A stretch of 64,000 nucleotides of DNA from Lanius collurio (taxonomy: Eukaryota; Chordata; Aves; Passeriformes; Laniidae): positions 16,709,228 through 16,773,227 of the forward strand of contig JACBWW010000015.1 in assembly GCA_020086605.1 (NCBI GenBank). The letters run 5' to 3'. Of the stretch, positions 1-13,889 are shown piece by piece (within the stretch, counting starts at the first letter, position 1; every line of letters begins with the position of its first letter). A program made the translations under genes and the position numbers. Under the pieces are notes generated by a model. That model was not told the origin of the DNA. It did not search any database and worked only from the letters and a program-made list of their open reading frames with translations.

Positions 1-3000
1 ACCAAACAGAAGAGTATAATTTTTTAAAGGAGTGGATACAGTACATGTTGGCTACTGCTGAAAGTTGTGTGTATTTTGGTTTGCTGGACTGACAGGAGGG
101 CACAATATATCAGGATTAACTTGATTCACATCCCTAAATGCACTTCTGAACCTAATGAATGACTAGCTAAACCTTAGACACAGGATGATACTTCATGGGT
201 TTAGTATTTATTTATTTTTCCTGTTCTCTTTACAAGTGTGCTAAAAGCAAACAATCTGTGACAGTGAGTCAGAGAGGCTAATTGTATCTTGCACAAAAAA
301 TCCACAAGCTTTTTCAACTCCCAATTATTTCTCGTTCACCTTCATTGAATTCATTGCTGATGAAAGATGCTGAGTGAAGTGACCTAAACTGAAATTTTCT
401 GACCACAGCTGTGTAAAAGTAGCAGTGACCCTTCTCGGCTTTGTGTTTCTGCTGAGAGGAAATGATAAGGCTGTTTCTTGCTAAGCATGGGCTTAATACT
501 ACCAGCTCGTCTCGTGCAGATTTTCAGTCTTCCGGTAGTAATGACCTTTGGTCAAGGTGGACATGGGCCAGATCTAAACTAGCAAACTGTAGAAGGATCT
601 ATATCCCATTACCAAGCCACTATCTGGTCTTACTCATTAACATTTTAGTGGCAAAAGTTCAAATAAGTTATTTCATTAATAGTCATGAAACTAATTACAG
701 TGAAGTGCATCTGTCAGTGGTAAAGACGGCTGATTTCAACGCGTCTGAATAAATTCAGTCTGTGTTAGGAAATGTTATTCTGCTTCTAAATGAGATAAAT
801 ACATTGCAAATCATGAAGATGTATTAAAAAGGAGAATGTAGATGTGCCCTACATGTGATGTGCTTGATGCTGCAGTTCCCTGATTCAGTCAGTTAATGAA
901 GCGAATAATCAGAAATGCACTTGAGTAGAGGCAGGGTCTTGGGCAATATTTTGTGCCTTATTTCCTCCCACAGACACCAAAAATTTTGCGAGATAAGAAA
1001 GATTGTGGGGCAGGAGGGTTGGCACTGACTTGGGTAAAACCAAATGCAACCCAGTATCAAGACAAGTTTGGATATGTAGAGACCTGGGTATAACAAGAGT
1101 GAGTCAGGGAGGAGAGAGAAAGGGGAAGAAGTCTTGAATCTGTTCCTGCTAAGTTCTGCTGTTAGACAGCATTGCCCCACAGAAGGGACTCGAAAGCACG
1201 GGTAAGACTGTGGTCAAGTCTGTTTTTTAACACAGTCTTCTGTCTGTAAAATGGCAGAATGTGAGAAGAATGTGAGGAGTAACGAGGTTACGCAGGCAGT
1301 TAGAGCAGATGAACTACTCGCTTTATGTTGTAATTATGGCCTGAAGACAGCTGCATTTATCAACAGTCCACTGTTAGGAAAAGTACTGTTTATGGATAGT
1401 TGTTACTGTGAATCTATTCATATTGACATGTCTTTATGTGTCTCATAATGCTGTGGCGTTTTGCACAGGTATGAGAGGAAAAAGATAGTTTTCCCTGTTG
1501 GCTTTTTTATCTCTGATTTTTGTATTATAAGCAGGCTCCAGCAAACAGTTGTGTTGCAGAATGTTGCAGGAGGTGGAAGTCTCCAAAGTTTTAAGAAGAT
1601 GATGCAGACATAGAAAAATATATATTTATTTTACATCTGGATAACTAAATTGAGACACTTCAAGTGACCTACAGTGAAATTCATGAGGTGGTACTTTCAT
1701 ATGTAACACACATGCTGCAGCAGGTGAGCTATTGTAAACCAAAGATGAAGCTCAGTTTCTTTTGCTCCTGGTAAGTTCTGGGTTTTTTTCTGTTCTTGAG
1801 ACACACTCTAGAGAAACCTGCACTAGAGTAAGTATAATGGAGTTGTACAATGCAGACAACCTGGCACCAGTGCAAATTACAGTCTTGTAGCACTGCCACA
1901 AATGCCAATGAAATGAACTGTAATGGACTCAGCTGGGTTGTACAGGCCAAAAATTAATAGAAAGAGACAAATTGGGTTTTTTCTTTAGTAGAGTGCAACT
2001 TGCTCTTACTTTGTATGGAATGCTCCTCAGCAGCCTTGCGACTTCTCAGTTTTTCTTGGGAAGAGGCTAAGGTGTAGTGGGACCAGGGATGATGCCACCT
2101 GTGTGCAGTGAGTGGGCATCACACAAGGAAGTGGGAAGGCAAGCCTGCATTGATATCTATCCCCTTCTGACTCCCAGCTGCTGCGTGTTGTAAGGATGCA
2201 GAGGTTGTAGATGGTTTGAATTGACTTCTGCAGTTGACCACAGCAGGAACACGGTCAGATCCGTAGTTCTGCCCTTCAGATACCTTTGTTTAACTCACTC
2301 TTGAAAGCTGGGCCACGTGAATTTTTTAGATGAGGAATAGCTTTTTGAAATGTTTCTTTTTCACTTATTAAGCAATACAGATATAATCAACACACCCATA
2401 TAGGCAGTGGTAATCTTTCCAATCCAGTCAGGAAAAGGCAGAATGGCACACTTTAGAGGTACTGCAAGGAACCCCAGGGAATGGGAATAGATGTTCAGCA
2501 CACATCTGCCTGTGAATAGGTCACACAAAGAGGCCACTGAAAGCTGATCAGACACTTAAGAAAGGTTGCCTAATCAAGAAAAAGCATTGGCTAGGGACTT
2601 GGGGGACTAAGAAATAAAATAAGATTGCTAAAGCTGTTGAGTTTTGCTGACTTAGGGATGTCAAATGACAAAAGCAGGGTCCACCAATTAATATGCAAAT
2701 TTTTCAAAGTGCTCTGAAATTTTAAGGAATTTTCTATTAATGCACCTATGCTTGGACCAGACCTAAATGTTTCTCTGGCAGTCAGAGAGAGGTGAAAGCT
2801 TTTCTGGCTTCTGTGCAGTTTCACCACATATTCTGACAGTGTTTGGCATCCTCTCTCTGTTATTTCCCACTGGGCCTGTGCAGATAAAAAGGACAGGATA
2901 CAAATATGTTTGTTGACAGGCAGTAGAGCAGCTTTGCCCGCAGCATTTACGTTTGGCTTGGAGTTGCTCAGGTGTGTTTCTCAGCTATAGAAATTGGTGC

Positions 3001-3099
3001 TTTCTGCCAGTTTATGGCGGAAGCAAGGGTCATTCCCTGCCCTCCCTTCCCAATAATTTGCACTAACTTATGATTGTGTCCAGTGAAGGGCAGTGAACC

Positions 3100-3255
3100 T
3101 CTTGATGAGTCTAGAGGGTGAGTCCCATGAGGAGTGGCTGAGGGAGCTGAGTTTGTTTAGCCTGGAGAAAAGGAGACTCAACGATGACCTTATCACACTG
3201 TACAGTTATGTGAAAGGAGGTTGCAGTGAGGTGTGGGGTGGTCTTTTTTTTCACA
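3100..3255 (+). mobile_element. CR1 LINE fragment, sense orientation
   Basis: The stretch matches the avian CR1 pattern as I remember it: tgaggagtggctgagggag, then gtttagcctggagaaaagga, a diverged cttatcacactgtacagtta part, and gtgaaaggaggttgcagtg. The match stops near an ambiguous base (N at 3256). No coding capacity remains. CR1 is the dominant retroposon of bird genomes, which supports an avian origin. Confidence 0.85.
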
Positions 3256-3256
3256 N
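3256..3256. other. Single ambiguous base (N)
   Basis: This is the only N I noticed in the window. It sits after a T-run at the downstream edge of the CR1 match, so it probably marks a sequencing or assembly ambiguity in the draft. Confidence 0.95.
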
Positions 3257-6200
3257 CAAGCCCAGTTTAATTTTGTAAGGGTCCTGAAGGGTCATGCAGC
3301 CCATCACCTAGTCCATGATTCTTTTTTTTTCCCCAAACTTGCCAAGCCCCATCTTTGAAGCAGGCAAACATTTTTGCACTTGGAAAGCAGAGTCTCCCAG
3401 GGTTTGGATGTCCTAATGACTGGGACTCATCTTCCTGCCTATACTTAGTGGTTGCTGGCATCTGTGGGTTTGTTCTGGTGCCAAGAAAACTGAAGAGGTT
3501 ACGTACTTTCCTCACCTTCCCTCTTGCATGAGAGCAAACTCAACCTGCTAGGGTTTTTTTAATAGAGGTGAAGCAGGGAAGAGTTGTGTGAGCCTTTGTA
3601 AGGCATCAAAAGATCTTTAAAAAAAAACTCTAAAGCATGTGTGGTTAGCACAGGCTGAAGAGCAAGATAATCTTTGAGGCCTTGTGAGATCAGCCACCCG
3701 CTGTGTCTATTGTGATAGGTCTGCCCAGCCTGCCTCCTAGAAACTGCTTCTCACTGTTATTTTGTTAGTGTTTATCATTTTATATGAATGCAGAAATCCT
3801 CAGCCTTGCTTGTTTAAGATGCTTGCTTGTTCCCCCTCTCCCTCCTGAAACTAAAGAAGGCTGAAAAATAAGACTGTACTTAAGCAGAGGCAGCAAAACC
3901 TTTTCCTAGTATTAAAAATGGAAATGGTTTGCAAAAGGTAGCAGCATTGTTTCTTTGTTTTTTCTTTTAAGGCAGGGAAGCATGTTTCCTTTTCATTTGT
4001 TAATTACAAAGGAAAATTCACCAAGGAGAGTCTTGTTAAACAAGTCTAGCATTGAGCAGGCAAAGGAAGAAAGAAAAGGACCTGCCTTCACTCTATAGCT
4101 CTTCAACCCAACTCACTGCCATGACCTGAATTTAGTTTCCTTCAGCTTTTTGTTTCCACTCTTTTCCTCTTAATTTTTTTGGTCCAGTATTAACAGCTTC
4201 AGGAAGGATGACAGAGCCCTATATTTTGCCCCCAGGCACTGCATGGAAACGATGATTTAGAAATTTAATCATCAGGTATGGACTTATTTCATGTGACACA
4301 CACTTGCAGCCCAGAGAGCCATAGGAGCAGTGGTGTGTGTCCATTGCTGGCAGAAAGCTGCAGGGACTTTAATTCCCCATCCTTCTCGCTGCCTGTCTGA
4401 CTTCATCAGCCCCATCAGAGACAAATATTTCCCCAACCCATTTTACCTTTTTGTGAAATGTTTAGTTTGGAGGAAGCAGAATTTTTTTTTTCCAGACAGA
4501 CTAAGAAGCAGTGGGTGTGGGAGCGTTTGGGATGAGCTCCCTTGCAGGATGCTGACCTGAAGCTGCAGAAACATCTTATGAGGAGCTTTTGACTAGTATA
4601 AGGAAAGAACTGCAGCTCTAGGTTTAAAACTCTGCCCCTAGAGACACCATTCAGAAGCTCATAAAGTTTGCTGGGAAACCATCTAAATAGTGAAGGAGCC
4701 CTAGTCTTGGTGGGTTTTTGGACTTTTGGATGCAGAGTTTTCTAGGACTGCTCACGCTCTCCAAAGTGCATTAGCATACAAGAGTAAGCCATGCCAGGAC
4801 ATCAATACATTATTCTGCCACTTTTCAGTTATATTAGCTGCAAGATGATGAGGTTTTGTACCAGGATTTTCACATTTTCATTTTGGCACCAGAAGGGTGC
4901 TCAATGTGCCACCCCTATAGTTTAAACAACTACGTGGTTTAAGATGCTTTAGTATGCAATGGTGAGAAACAACTGCTTGAGAATGTTTTTGCACTGTTGC
5001 TCTTCTGGATCAGTGCAGCCACTAAATTCACATAGGCACATTACCAGCTTTTACTTGGTCTCGAGGAGCTCCCAAACCCCATTTGATTATTAACCCCAAA
5101 TCCCATTGCTTATTAACACATCATGTCATCAGTAGGTTTTAGACGGTCTAATGGAACCAGTTCATGAGCTTTCTCAGTCTAGCACAGCCTGTGAGCACCA
5201 AATTTAGTCAAATAATTTGAATACAGTTTTACTCAAAGTTTATGGTCTTTCTGTGAATGCAAATGTAGCATTGGGGTTAAGTTTCAATTATGTGGTGCCA
5301 CATTCTCAACTACTTACCTGTTTTATGAGTAAATCCATTTTCTTTAATTATTATTTAAGAGGCTCATTTAGCATGTTACCAGTAGCAGTATTATCAATAG
5401 TATTTAATTTTTATCCACGGTGATGGTATTATTTAACAGGAGTGAGTGAGGAGTAGAAGTGGGGTTTATTCTCCCCACCATCTATGCAAACAAGCACATG
5501 TGAGACATGAATAAATTGTGTTACAATGCTATAGGGAACTTGATGTATATCAGCATAATGTTTAAATACAGAGATAGAAGAACAAGGAAGCACAGGCTGA
5601 TTTAAGTAATATCGACTGGTACGGTTGTGACTAAAGTCTAGTTAGGTCTGTCATCTGGTTTGTAGCCACGCTAATATCCTTGTTTTATTTAGGGCAAAAG
5701 CTACCAGGGGCGGGGCAGGATGGGTAGAGTGGCAGCTGTAACACAGATCCAGCGTTTTCCAGAAATGTGGATGGGAAGTTCAAAACTATGTAACAATTCA
5801 GTCCCCCAAAAAACAAACTTCTGCAACTACAGGCTTTTGATGTGTCTTTGAACGAGTCTCCAGTGTCCTATGAGATTGCTAAATGTCTCAGGTGGAGAGT
5901 TGCTGATTCTTTTTGTTGATAGGGTAGACAGGTAGAGGGACTAAAACATAAACTGTAGGCTGAGTTAAAAAAAAATTTGCAATGAATCACAAACTGACTC
6001 GTTTTGCTTGGCCCAGCCTGTTCTACCAACAGGACTGAAACAGCTGAACCAAAACTTCGAGCATGAATGTTGTTCCTTCTTGGCCAAAGACAGAGGACTC
6101 AAATATTTTTCTTCAGAGGTTTCTCTCGGTCACTTGTCCCTCTGTACATGGTGTCACCTCGGTGATTCAGACCAGCGGGGAGGACCAGAATGAAGGGCTG

Positions 6201-9200
6201 CATTGGACACGTCCATGTGAGCTGGTGCACCCCTGCACTGTGTTGGCCATGTGGATGTAGCAGCTTTGAGCCTCAAAGAAGCGAAGCAGAGCTCATTCCC
6301 AAGACCATCACTGCTGGCTCTCAGTGCAGGTACAGGCTGACTGCAACGCAGCCGAACTGTGGCCAGGATGCAGGCAGACACAGGGACATGTGTCTCTGTT
6401 GGTAGTCACTCAGTGGTGGTGCAGGTCAAGGTCTCTAAAAATATTTTTGGTTTTAGTGAGCTAGAGTCCCAGTGAGCTGGAGAAATAGAACAGAGTAGAA
6501 TACCCCTTGAAATGGGGCAGAAGGGGAATCACTGGCATAGTTCCCTAAAACATGAGTAAACTTTCCCCTTGGTGCTTTCAATTCCAAGACTGTCTGCATT
6601 TTGGAAAGTAGGCTGGAGTGAAGTGTCAGTCCAGATGCAGAGTAATTGTGGAAGTCTCTAATACGCATTTGTATCATGCTTATGCTCACGGATCTCAAAG
6701 CAAGCTACAGTAACAGAAGAAGCTAAACCTAAAGCAGTAAACATTAGCAAACTTCTGTTTGCTCTAGGGTATGGTGGAAGTGGAAAAACTTGTTGAATAC
6801 ACATGTTTGCAGCTTTTTCTCTGAGCACTTAGGTTAGCTGGGTGGCAAATGTGCAGTTTCGTTGATCATTAAAGAGATAGCATTTACCTTCCTGAGGAGA
6901 GGCTCATAAAAGCAAGCTACTCTCTTAATGTGTACTTAATGCCCAGAAACTGGAGTGCCCCACCCCTGGAGACTGTGGTAGGAGTTTGGATCGTACAGGC
7001 TCAGCTAGAAAGCATCAAAGATTTCACAGCTGCATGTGTGAGTTTTGTGATGGAGCCACCAGGTGCAGGGACAGTGAGGGTGACCGGTGCCTGGGTGCTG
7101 CTTTTGTTTGGCTAGTGGGCTCTGGTGGAAGAGTTGTTAAGCACTGGAGCACCTCAGGGCATCCTCTGAGAAAACAGTGTCTTTGCGAAGGTCACTTTCT
7201 TCCCCCTCTCTTGCCCACCAAATCCTACCCACAGGGGCCAAGGGACTCCTGTATTCTGTTTGCAAAGGGAGTAGAGCATCCTTGAATGAGATACCAATAT
7301 AAATGGGTTCGTGTGTCATCTGATCATAACATGAGAGAAGCAGTGGGCAGATACAAGAGGCAGATTTACTGCTGACTTTACCACAGCCCTGTGGAAGAAA
7401 AGTGGTACACACAGGTGATGAGCATGGAGAGTATTCTACTATAGTAGCCATGTGATACAGAAATCAATGTAGGAGTAGCCTGGCTTTTGACTGGAAAAGA
7501 TTTTTTTTTACCTCTTTATAGGCCACTCGTAAGTTAGAAAAATTTGAGCAAAATCCACAAGTTACAGTGGTGTGCAGTCCAGTTAAGGAAAAGAACAGCA
7601 AACGGAATATATTTGGACATGTAAAACAAATTTTGGTTGTATGACCTTTGGGAGCAAACCAAGGTCAGGTAACCTACTGAGGTTCTCCACCTTCATGGGA
7701 GGCTGCTTCCTGTTTAAAAAGAATCTGAAGCAATATCACTAACATGCTAACAGGCTTTCCTATTCATTTGCAATGAGCTGGTTCTGCTTTTTGTCCCTTA
7801 ATGACCACAGCCATTAAATTCTGACTGCTGATGTGTGGGAATTGTTTAAAAATGTATTCATATTTATGCCCTTTCTTACTCTATTTGTCTTCCTGTCCAG
7901 AAGTGCTGGATGTCAATCACTGCTCTCTCCTCATAATGCTCCTTTTCCTTCTCCTGGTTTATGTATGCAGCCACTTCCATAGTCCAGATTCATAACCTTG
8001 TTTGATCAGGATTTCTTTCCTTTTGGCATCTCCTGTCTTTTAACAGGTCCTCTCTGAGCAAGATTTAGAAGAGGCTAGGACAGGCAATTCTCCTTGTGTA
8101 TGTAACACCTTAATGTTACACTTCCTTATCCTTTAGTAACCTGGTATTCTTATACTGCGACGAAAGTGAAATACTACTAAGCAGTTTAGTATCCCATGTA
8201 ATTAGGTGAGAGGGTGGCTAAGGGCTGAATGCAGTCCATCAAACCCTTGTGGCTGGAAACAGAAACAAAGAATCAGACTCTTTAGTTTGAGAGACCCGGT
8301 GTGTCCTGCCACCTGTTGAGAGAGACAAAGGGGCGTGTGCCGAGCGTGATTCTGTAGGCAGAGGTGGAAAGCCAGAACAAGCTGTTGCAACCATATTGCT
8401 GACAGAGTAGAGATAAGCTACATTAATGCCATGTACTTTGTACTGCTTTGTGCCACTCCTGCTGATTTATGCTAGTTGTTTTGGACTTGTGCAGAAGTGC
8501 AAGTGGGATATCTGCAGGAAATGGCCAAAAGGCAGCCAGGCTGTGATATTTAGCTGAGAACAGGTGTTGGTAATTGTACAGCTTTTGCTACATTCCTTTG
8601 TCCCATTTTTTCCACCACAGGTTTAGGAATGTCATCCTACCTCTTAAATTTTGTCTACCTCAGATCCTGAAAGTTCTGACAGTAATTAGAAAATTACTTC
8701 CACTGGTTTATTGCTGGCAGTATTTCTTATGGTATTTGATGTGCTCCGCAAAGGCTTTTAGTTGGATTCAAGCCAGTATGCCTCTACCTTTGTGTTTGAA
8801 AGGGTCTGCTTTCAAGATACTACCTTGACTGATTTCTAGTAAAACCATTCTGGATTTGATGGAGAAGCTATAGGTCACAGTCAGTGACATGGAAATTGTG
8901 ACAGGTTGAAAGTACCTAGAAATTTATTAGCAGATTATTCTGACAATTGAAGCCTCCACTTGGAAATGAAAAGCAAGAAACTCTTAAGTAAGTAGTACTG
9001 AGCCTTTGTTCATGAAAATGTAATTTGGTAATGATAACATAATCAGCTTCCCTGCCAGTGGACACCTTGGACAAGTGGCAAAACATTGTGTTGAAAGGAG
9101 GTAGCAGCATGTAAATCTGCTCTGAACTGCTTGCTGTTTCAAGTTCTGAGCTCTGCTGAAACACCTTTGGCTGTTGGGCAGAGCTCTTTGTTTTAGAGTG

Positions 9201-9739
9201 GCGACTGAAGAGATTATTACAAGATTGCCTCATTTTTTGTCTGGATTTTGCCGGTTTCCTATTGGTCAAGAGTTAGGTCCAGGTTCACGGCAGCATGTCC
9301 ATTAGCATCTCTTGTCATTTGCTCTCTCATCCATAGACAAAGGTCACATGTCCTTGAAGATTTTATTAGATGCATCAAGCAGTCCTTGACATCATGCATC
9401 AAAAAGTACTATGAGACCAGTCAGAGCAGGCAGTTGTTCTCAAGATGACCTGATTTTTCTTCAGTAGGGGTTGTTGGAAGATATTTTTTCATTTGCTTGT
9501 CTACCAAAATGTCCTTTTTTATGAGTTCCATTTGCTCCCTTTTCTTCCACAAGTTGCTTGGGCATTCACAAGTTTTAAAAGCAGGACATTTTTTTATTCC
9601 ACAGTTCCATTAATGCAATATCACTGGTACCAGTATCCCCTTTTAATCAAAGCTAGGCCACCAATGGTATTGCTGGCTTGCTCTCATTCACATATATGGT
9701 TTTAGGTCTCTAGGTGGGGAAGAGAAGTAAGTGTGTATC

Positions 9740-10161
9740 TGTCATGGTTTAGGAATGCTATGTCCCAGTTTAGAATTGCCACTAAAACCTGTGCTCCACT
9801 CACTTCCCTCCTGGCCACTCCCCTGCTGCAGAGGAGAATTGGAGGCACCTTCGGGCTGAGATAAGAGCAATTTACTGCAAAGAGCAATGAGATAAGAAAA
9901 CAAACGATAACAGCAACAATTCTAATGACAGAGGTTACAGGAAAGGAAGGATTCACACAGAAAACCCCCAGCAACAGACAGGACTGGACAGCTCCCTCTG
10001 CCCCGCTCACTTGACTAAAAGGAGCCCCTTCTCCCTGGAAGTGACTCCCTTCCCTCCAACCTCTTCAAGGACCTGTGGTGGTATAGAGTAACCCCTGGGT
10101 CTGAGCCGTGCCCCCTCCTGGCTACTGCAAAATTAACCCTGTCCTGGCCAGAACCAGGACA
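9740..10161 (-). mobile_element. Solo endogenous-retrovirus LTR, antisense to ELOVL6
   Basis: The element is about 422 bp with TG...CA ends. Its termini form an imperfect inverted repeat: tgtcatggtttagg at one end, and on the minus strand tgtcctggttctgg at the other. The 5-bp flanks are gtatc (9735-9739) and gtatt (10162-10166), a target-site duplication with one mismatch. Read on the minus strand it starts tgtcctggttctggccagga, then gggttaatttt, and carries tttgcagtaaattgctctta near its far end. I recall this layout from LTRs widespread in passerines. No internal retroviral genes are attached. The two open frames on the minus strand here (9702-10010, 10015-10245) are parts of the LTR and not genes. 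Confidence 0.85.
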
Positions 10162-13100
10162 GTATTCTAAGTTATTACACTTTTCAGACATCCCCTTAGT
10201 TTGGTTTCCTCCAAACCTCCAGGATAACTTGATGTTTTCCAGCACTGAAAGAGTTATGCAGTGCTGCTTTCTATAAGGTGATCAACAAGCCCTGGCTGTA
10301 AATTTGTACATTACTTTTTGCTGTCCTGTTTCTAACATTGTACTCTACTGGAATATTGTGCATATCTATTTTGGCTGAGAATACTCTCAGAGAAATCAGA
10401 ACAGTTTTTATTTGTTTGTGTTTTGCAATCCAGTGACAGTTGTAGCAACATCATTTTCTGAGGTCATACTGCAGAAGGCTGGAAGGGAGCAATGTCTTCT
10501 GGAATGTCTTTTAGGGCAGATAGAAAAATAACACACTGCCTACAACCCCTACATTTCCCATGTTTCATTTTAAATTACTGCTTTTAAAAAGTAATTACTT
10601 TTTACTTAAATATTTTTTGAGATCCAACAGACACTACTTCCCAGAATGTTTACAAATTCCCTTTGCAATGGTAGAGGAACATGAGCTTGCCACTGTGGTG
10701 CTGAGACTTTCCGCAGGTGCATGGGCAAAGGCAGCTTCAGTAAAGCACTCTTACTGATCTGTTACTTGAGTTGTGTTTTGTCCTGTTTAATAAAGAAATA
10801 TCTGTCTGCTAAGCAGTTTAAAGAAGCAGCACTTGTCTATATAAATAACATTTTGAGTTTCTTCAGGGTTCTTCCTGGATCTGAAGGACTTTCCTTGATA
10901 TGCTCCTTTAAGTGTAAAATTACAAAATGTCATAACCATTGATTAATTTGATCAGATAAAGCAGATCAAAGGAGTAAGGCAGTTTGGAGATCTAGTTATT
11001 TTCATGCTATGTCTGTATGACACACTTCCACTAGCATCTTCATTAACTGCTTTCAGGTGAGATGTAGGAACAAACAGAATGACTTCAACTGGGAAGGATG
11101 TAGGTTAGTAGTCCCCAAGTTCACTTGCAGTTGTGTTTACTAGCTCCAGGTTTTTACTGTGGAGGCCAGAGGTTTACATTTACATTGATGAAATTCAAAG
11201 TGAAAATGCTGTAGCTTTTCATCAGAAATGCAGTGCCTATGACCTACATTAGCTTCTCTGCTTTCTGCCATCTCTCCACCAACTGCCTGAAAGTCTCAGC
11301 AAAGCCTGTAAAAACCTGTGGTGGGTCCAAGGGGAATTGGGACACCCTAATTTGTCACCCGTTATAACCCCAAATCTTTGTCTTAAGAACTAGATATGTT
11401 GTCTGAGTGACACTAATGGATTTAGTAGAGGCTTCCAGTCAAGGAGTTTCTCTGACTACACTGAGCTTCTGTGAAGGCTCTTAACAAGGATAGGGATGAT
11501 GGTCATCATTTTTCCACTAGGCCTGAGACTCCTCTGGGGCTAGGTTAAATTCTTAGCACTGGCAGTGTAAATCTTGGAGGGGTTGTGCAAAAATGTTTGT
11601 TACATATGATCAGTGTCAGTAACAGTGAAGTCAGATGGCACCCCTGGGATGGGGCCCGTCCCTGGGATGTGTGGTGGCATTGAGCATGGGGAGATGCAGA
11701 CTTTGACTTAGGCTGAACCATGCCAACTGGGTAGGAGGCTATGGTGTGGCTCACCCCAGTCACCCAACCCACTGGGCTGCAAATTCCGCTGCTATCTGTG
11801 CCAGGTGAAAACTCAGGAGTGGCTGTTGTCACAGGAAGCACACTCACCTGCTATCTCCACTGGGTGGGTCCCCATTCAAAGCCCAAGTTGAGGAAATCTG
11901 GGGCAGAGCCAGAGATGAAGCTGGTTTTCCTTCAGTGATAATTTTGGCAACTTTATTTCAAAAGCCAGAGTTTTGGAACTTGTTCTGGGTTTTTTTTCTG
12001 AAGTGCTTTCTATTTAAGAGATTCTTTTCTCTTGTGACATGGCTTATATTTGGGATTGTAGTTTATGAGTTTTTTACAGGAATATGGTTTCTTCCATCAA
12101 GCCTATATGAGGCTCATAAAGACAAGGGGACTATGCTTCAGAGCTGAGTTTGCCCCTTCAATCTGAAAAAAACCCCAAAAATGTTCCTGAATTTTAACTT
12201 TGTTTTCCTACCCCTATGCTGTTCTTATATTTTCCCATTCACAGGGAAAACAAGAAAAATTTGCTGCTGTTTTTGTCCCTAGCTGCACACATTTTAAGTA
12301 TGTGACTAATACTCTGTAACACATATGTTTTACAAACACGAGTGTTACAAATTACTGGCAAACATTTCAACAAGACAGATGCAACCATCAGGGAGGTGCA
12401 GGACATGAGCCACCTTTCTCCATGCCCCCACACTTCCGTGCCCTTGTTTCTCCTCTCTGTAATTTTAGGGCTGTTGGCTGTCCTGCCAAGGCAGGGGTGG
12501 TTTCCTGCCCCTGGGTCTGGCTGAATGCGGTGTGGGCAGAGGCTCAGGTAGGCACAGCCCCTTGCTCCCCTGGGACAGTGCTCATGCAAGTTGGCTGGTG
12601 GTGAACTGGGGCTATCTCCACTGGAACACAGAAGGCTTTGAGCTGGTGATACACCACAAAAATAGTTGCCCTGCTCTTCAGAGCTTGCTGCCCCTGCAGC
12701 TCTTACCCTTCACACCCTGACCTGGGCAGTGGGGGACCTGGGCTCCAGGCTGCCCCTCAGCTCAGCCACTTGCACTGCAAGTCTTCCTCATCTTCCATCC
12801 TTTTCAGCAGCGTTGTTCTTGGGACAGTTCCCACAGCAGTCCTCCTGGCAGCCTCCCGGCCCCATGTTCTTTCCCTTTCTTTGGGCTAAGGAGTCGGGGC
12901 AGTGACACAAATACTGTCTGGCAGTAATGACATGAATTGGGTGATAGGACCCCAGAGAGAAGGCACATGTCGGGGAATAACAGTCCCTGGCCCTTATGTG
13001 TTCCCAGGGCTCTGACTCCTTTTCCCTTGCTCCCAGACAGGAGAGACAGGCCTGGAGAGTTGCTCCAGCCTTGGGGGAAGCACAGACTTGAACATCCAGC

Positions 13101-13871
13101 AGTACCTATCACAAGGAGGCTGAATGGCCTTTTGAGAGGCAGGCTTTAGAAATCAAGGGGTCAGATGAACGCTATGAGATATGTCCCTGTTTACTCTCTG
13201 ATAGCTTTTTACGTCAAAGAACATCATCAGTGACTCACCTACATGTGTGTGTGACTGTCATCACTGCTGTGCTAAATATAAATGTCAAAGGATATTGAGC
13301 TGTAGGAATAAATCAGACTGTGTTGGCAGGCATGTATCAGACAGATCTTCCTCTTCTGTTTATCCTTCTCTCTCCATTATGAAGGCTGCTACGGTCAGTG
13401 GGAAGCAGCTGCAGAAACTCAAATCTAAGCCAGGACTACAGGTTATATTTTCATACACAGATCTGGCATATCCACGTGTTGGATCTCTTCTTGCTAGTTC
13501 TGTCAAAATTATATCAGTGAAGAGTAAGATTTGCTTTGACAGCATTTCTGAGGTAGAAACACTGAGAGACTGAGAAGCGTTTTCACACCCTTTTTTATAC
13601 AGAATGTGGGATTTTTAAGTAAGTACCAGAGAGAAAGTAACTTTGCCAAGGCTACCAGCTCTGCTGACTGATCAGTGGACATGGGTGTGGTGTGGGATTC
13701 CCATGGGTTCAGGTTAAAGCGCTTCAGTTAGACTTTCAAGTTAGCAGTTCCAATTACAGACACGAGTGATTGTTGTTATTTTCTGTTGAAAGCTGGGAGA
13801 AAGCAATAGGAAAATTCCCCTAAATTTCATATAACTAAACATTATTTTATTTCTTTTTTTTTTCAGTAAAC

Positions 13872-13889
13872 TTTTTTTTTTTTTTTTTT
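13872..13889 (+). repeat. T18 homopolymer
   Basis: Eighteen consecutive T, preceded by a shorter T run and cagtaaac. The ttcag just before it is acceptor-like, but no exon follows. Confidence 0.9.

Noticed and set aside
6930..7140. Stretch with ctggagtgccccacccctgg resembling a CR1 segment
   Set aside because: Only a short match, and the flanks do not continue as CR1.
9702..10245. Two minus-strand open frames (102 and 76 codons) near 10 kb
   Set aside because: Both overlap the solo LTR and are chance frames in non-coding repeat sequence. No retroviral gene is present.
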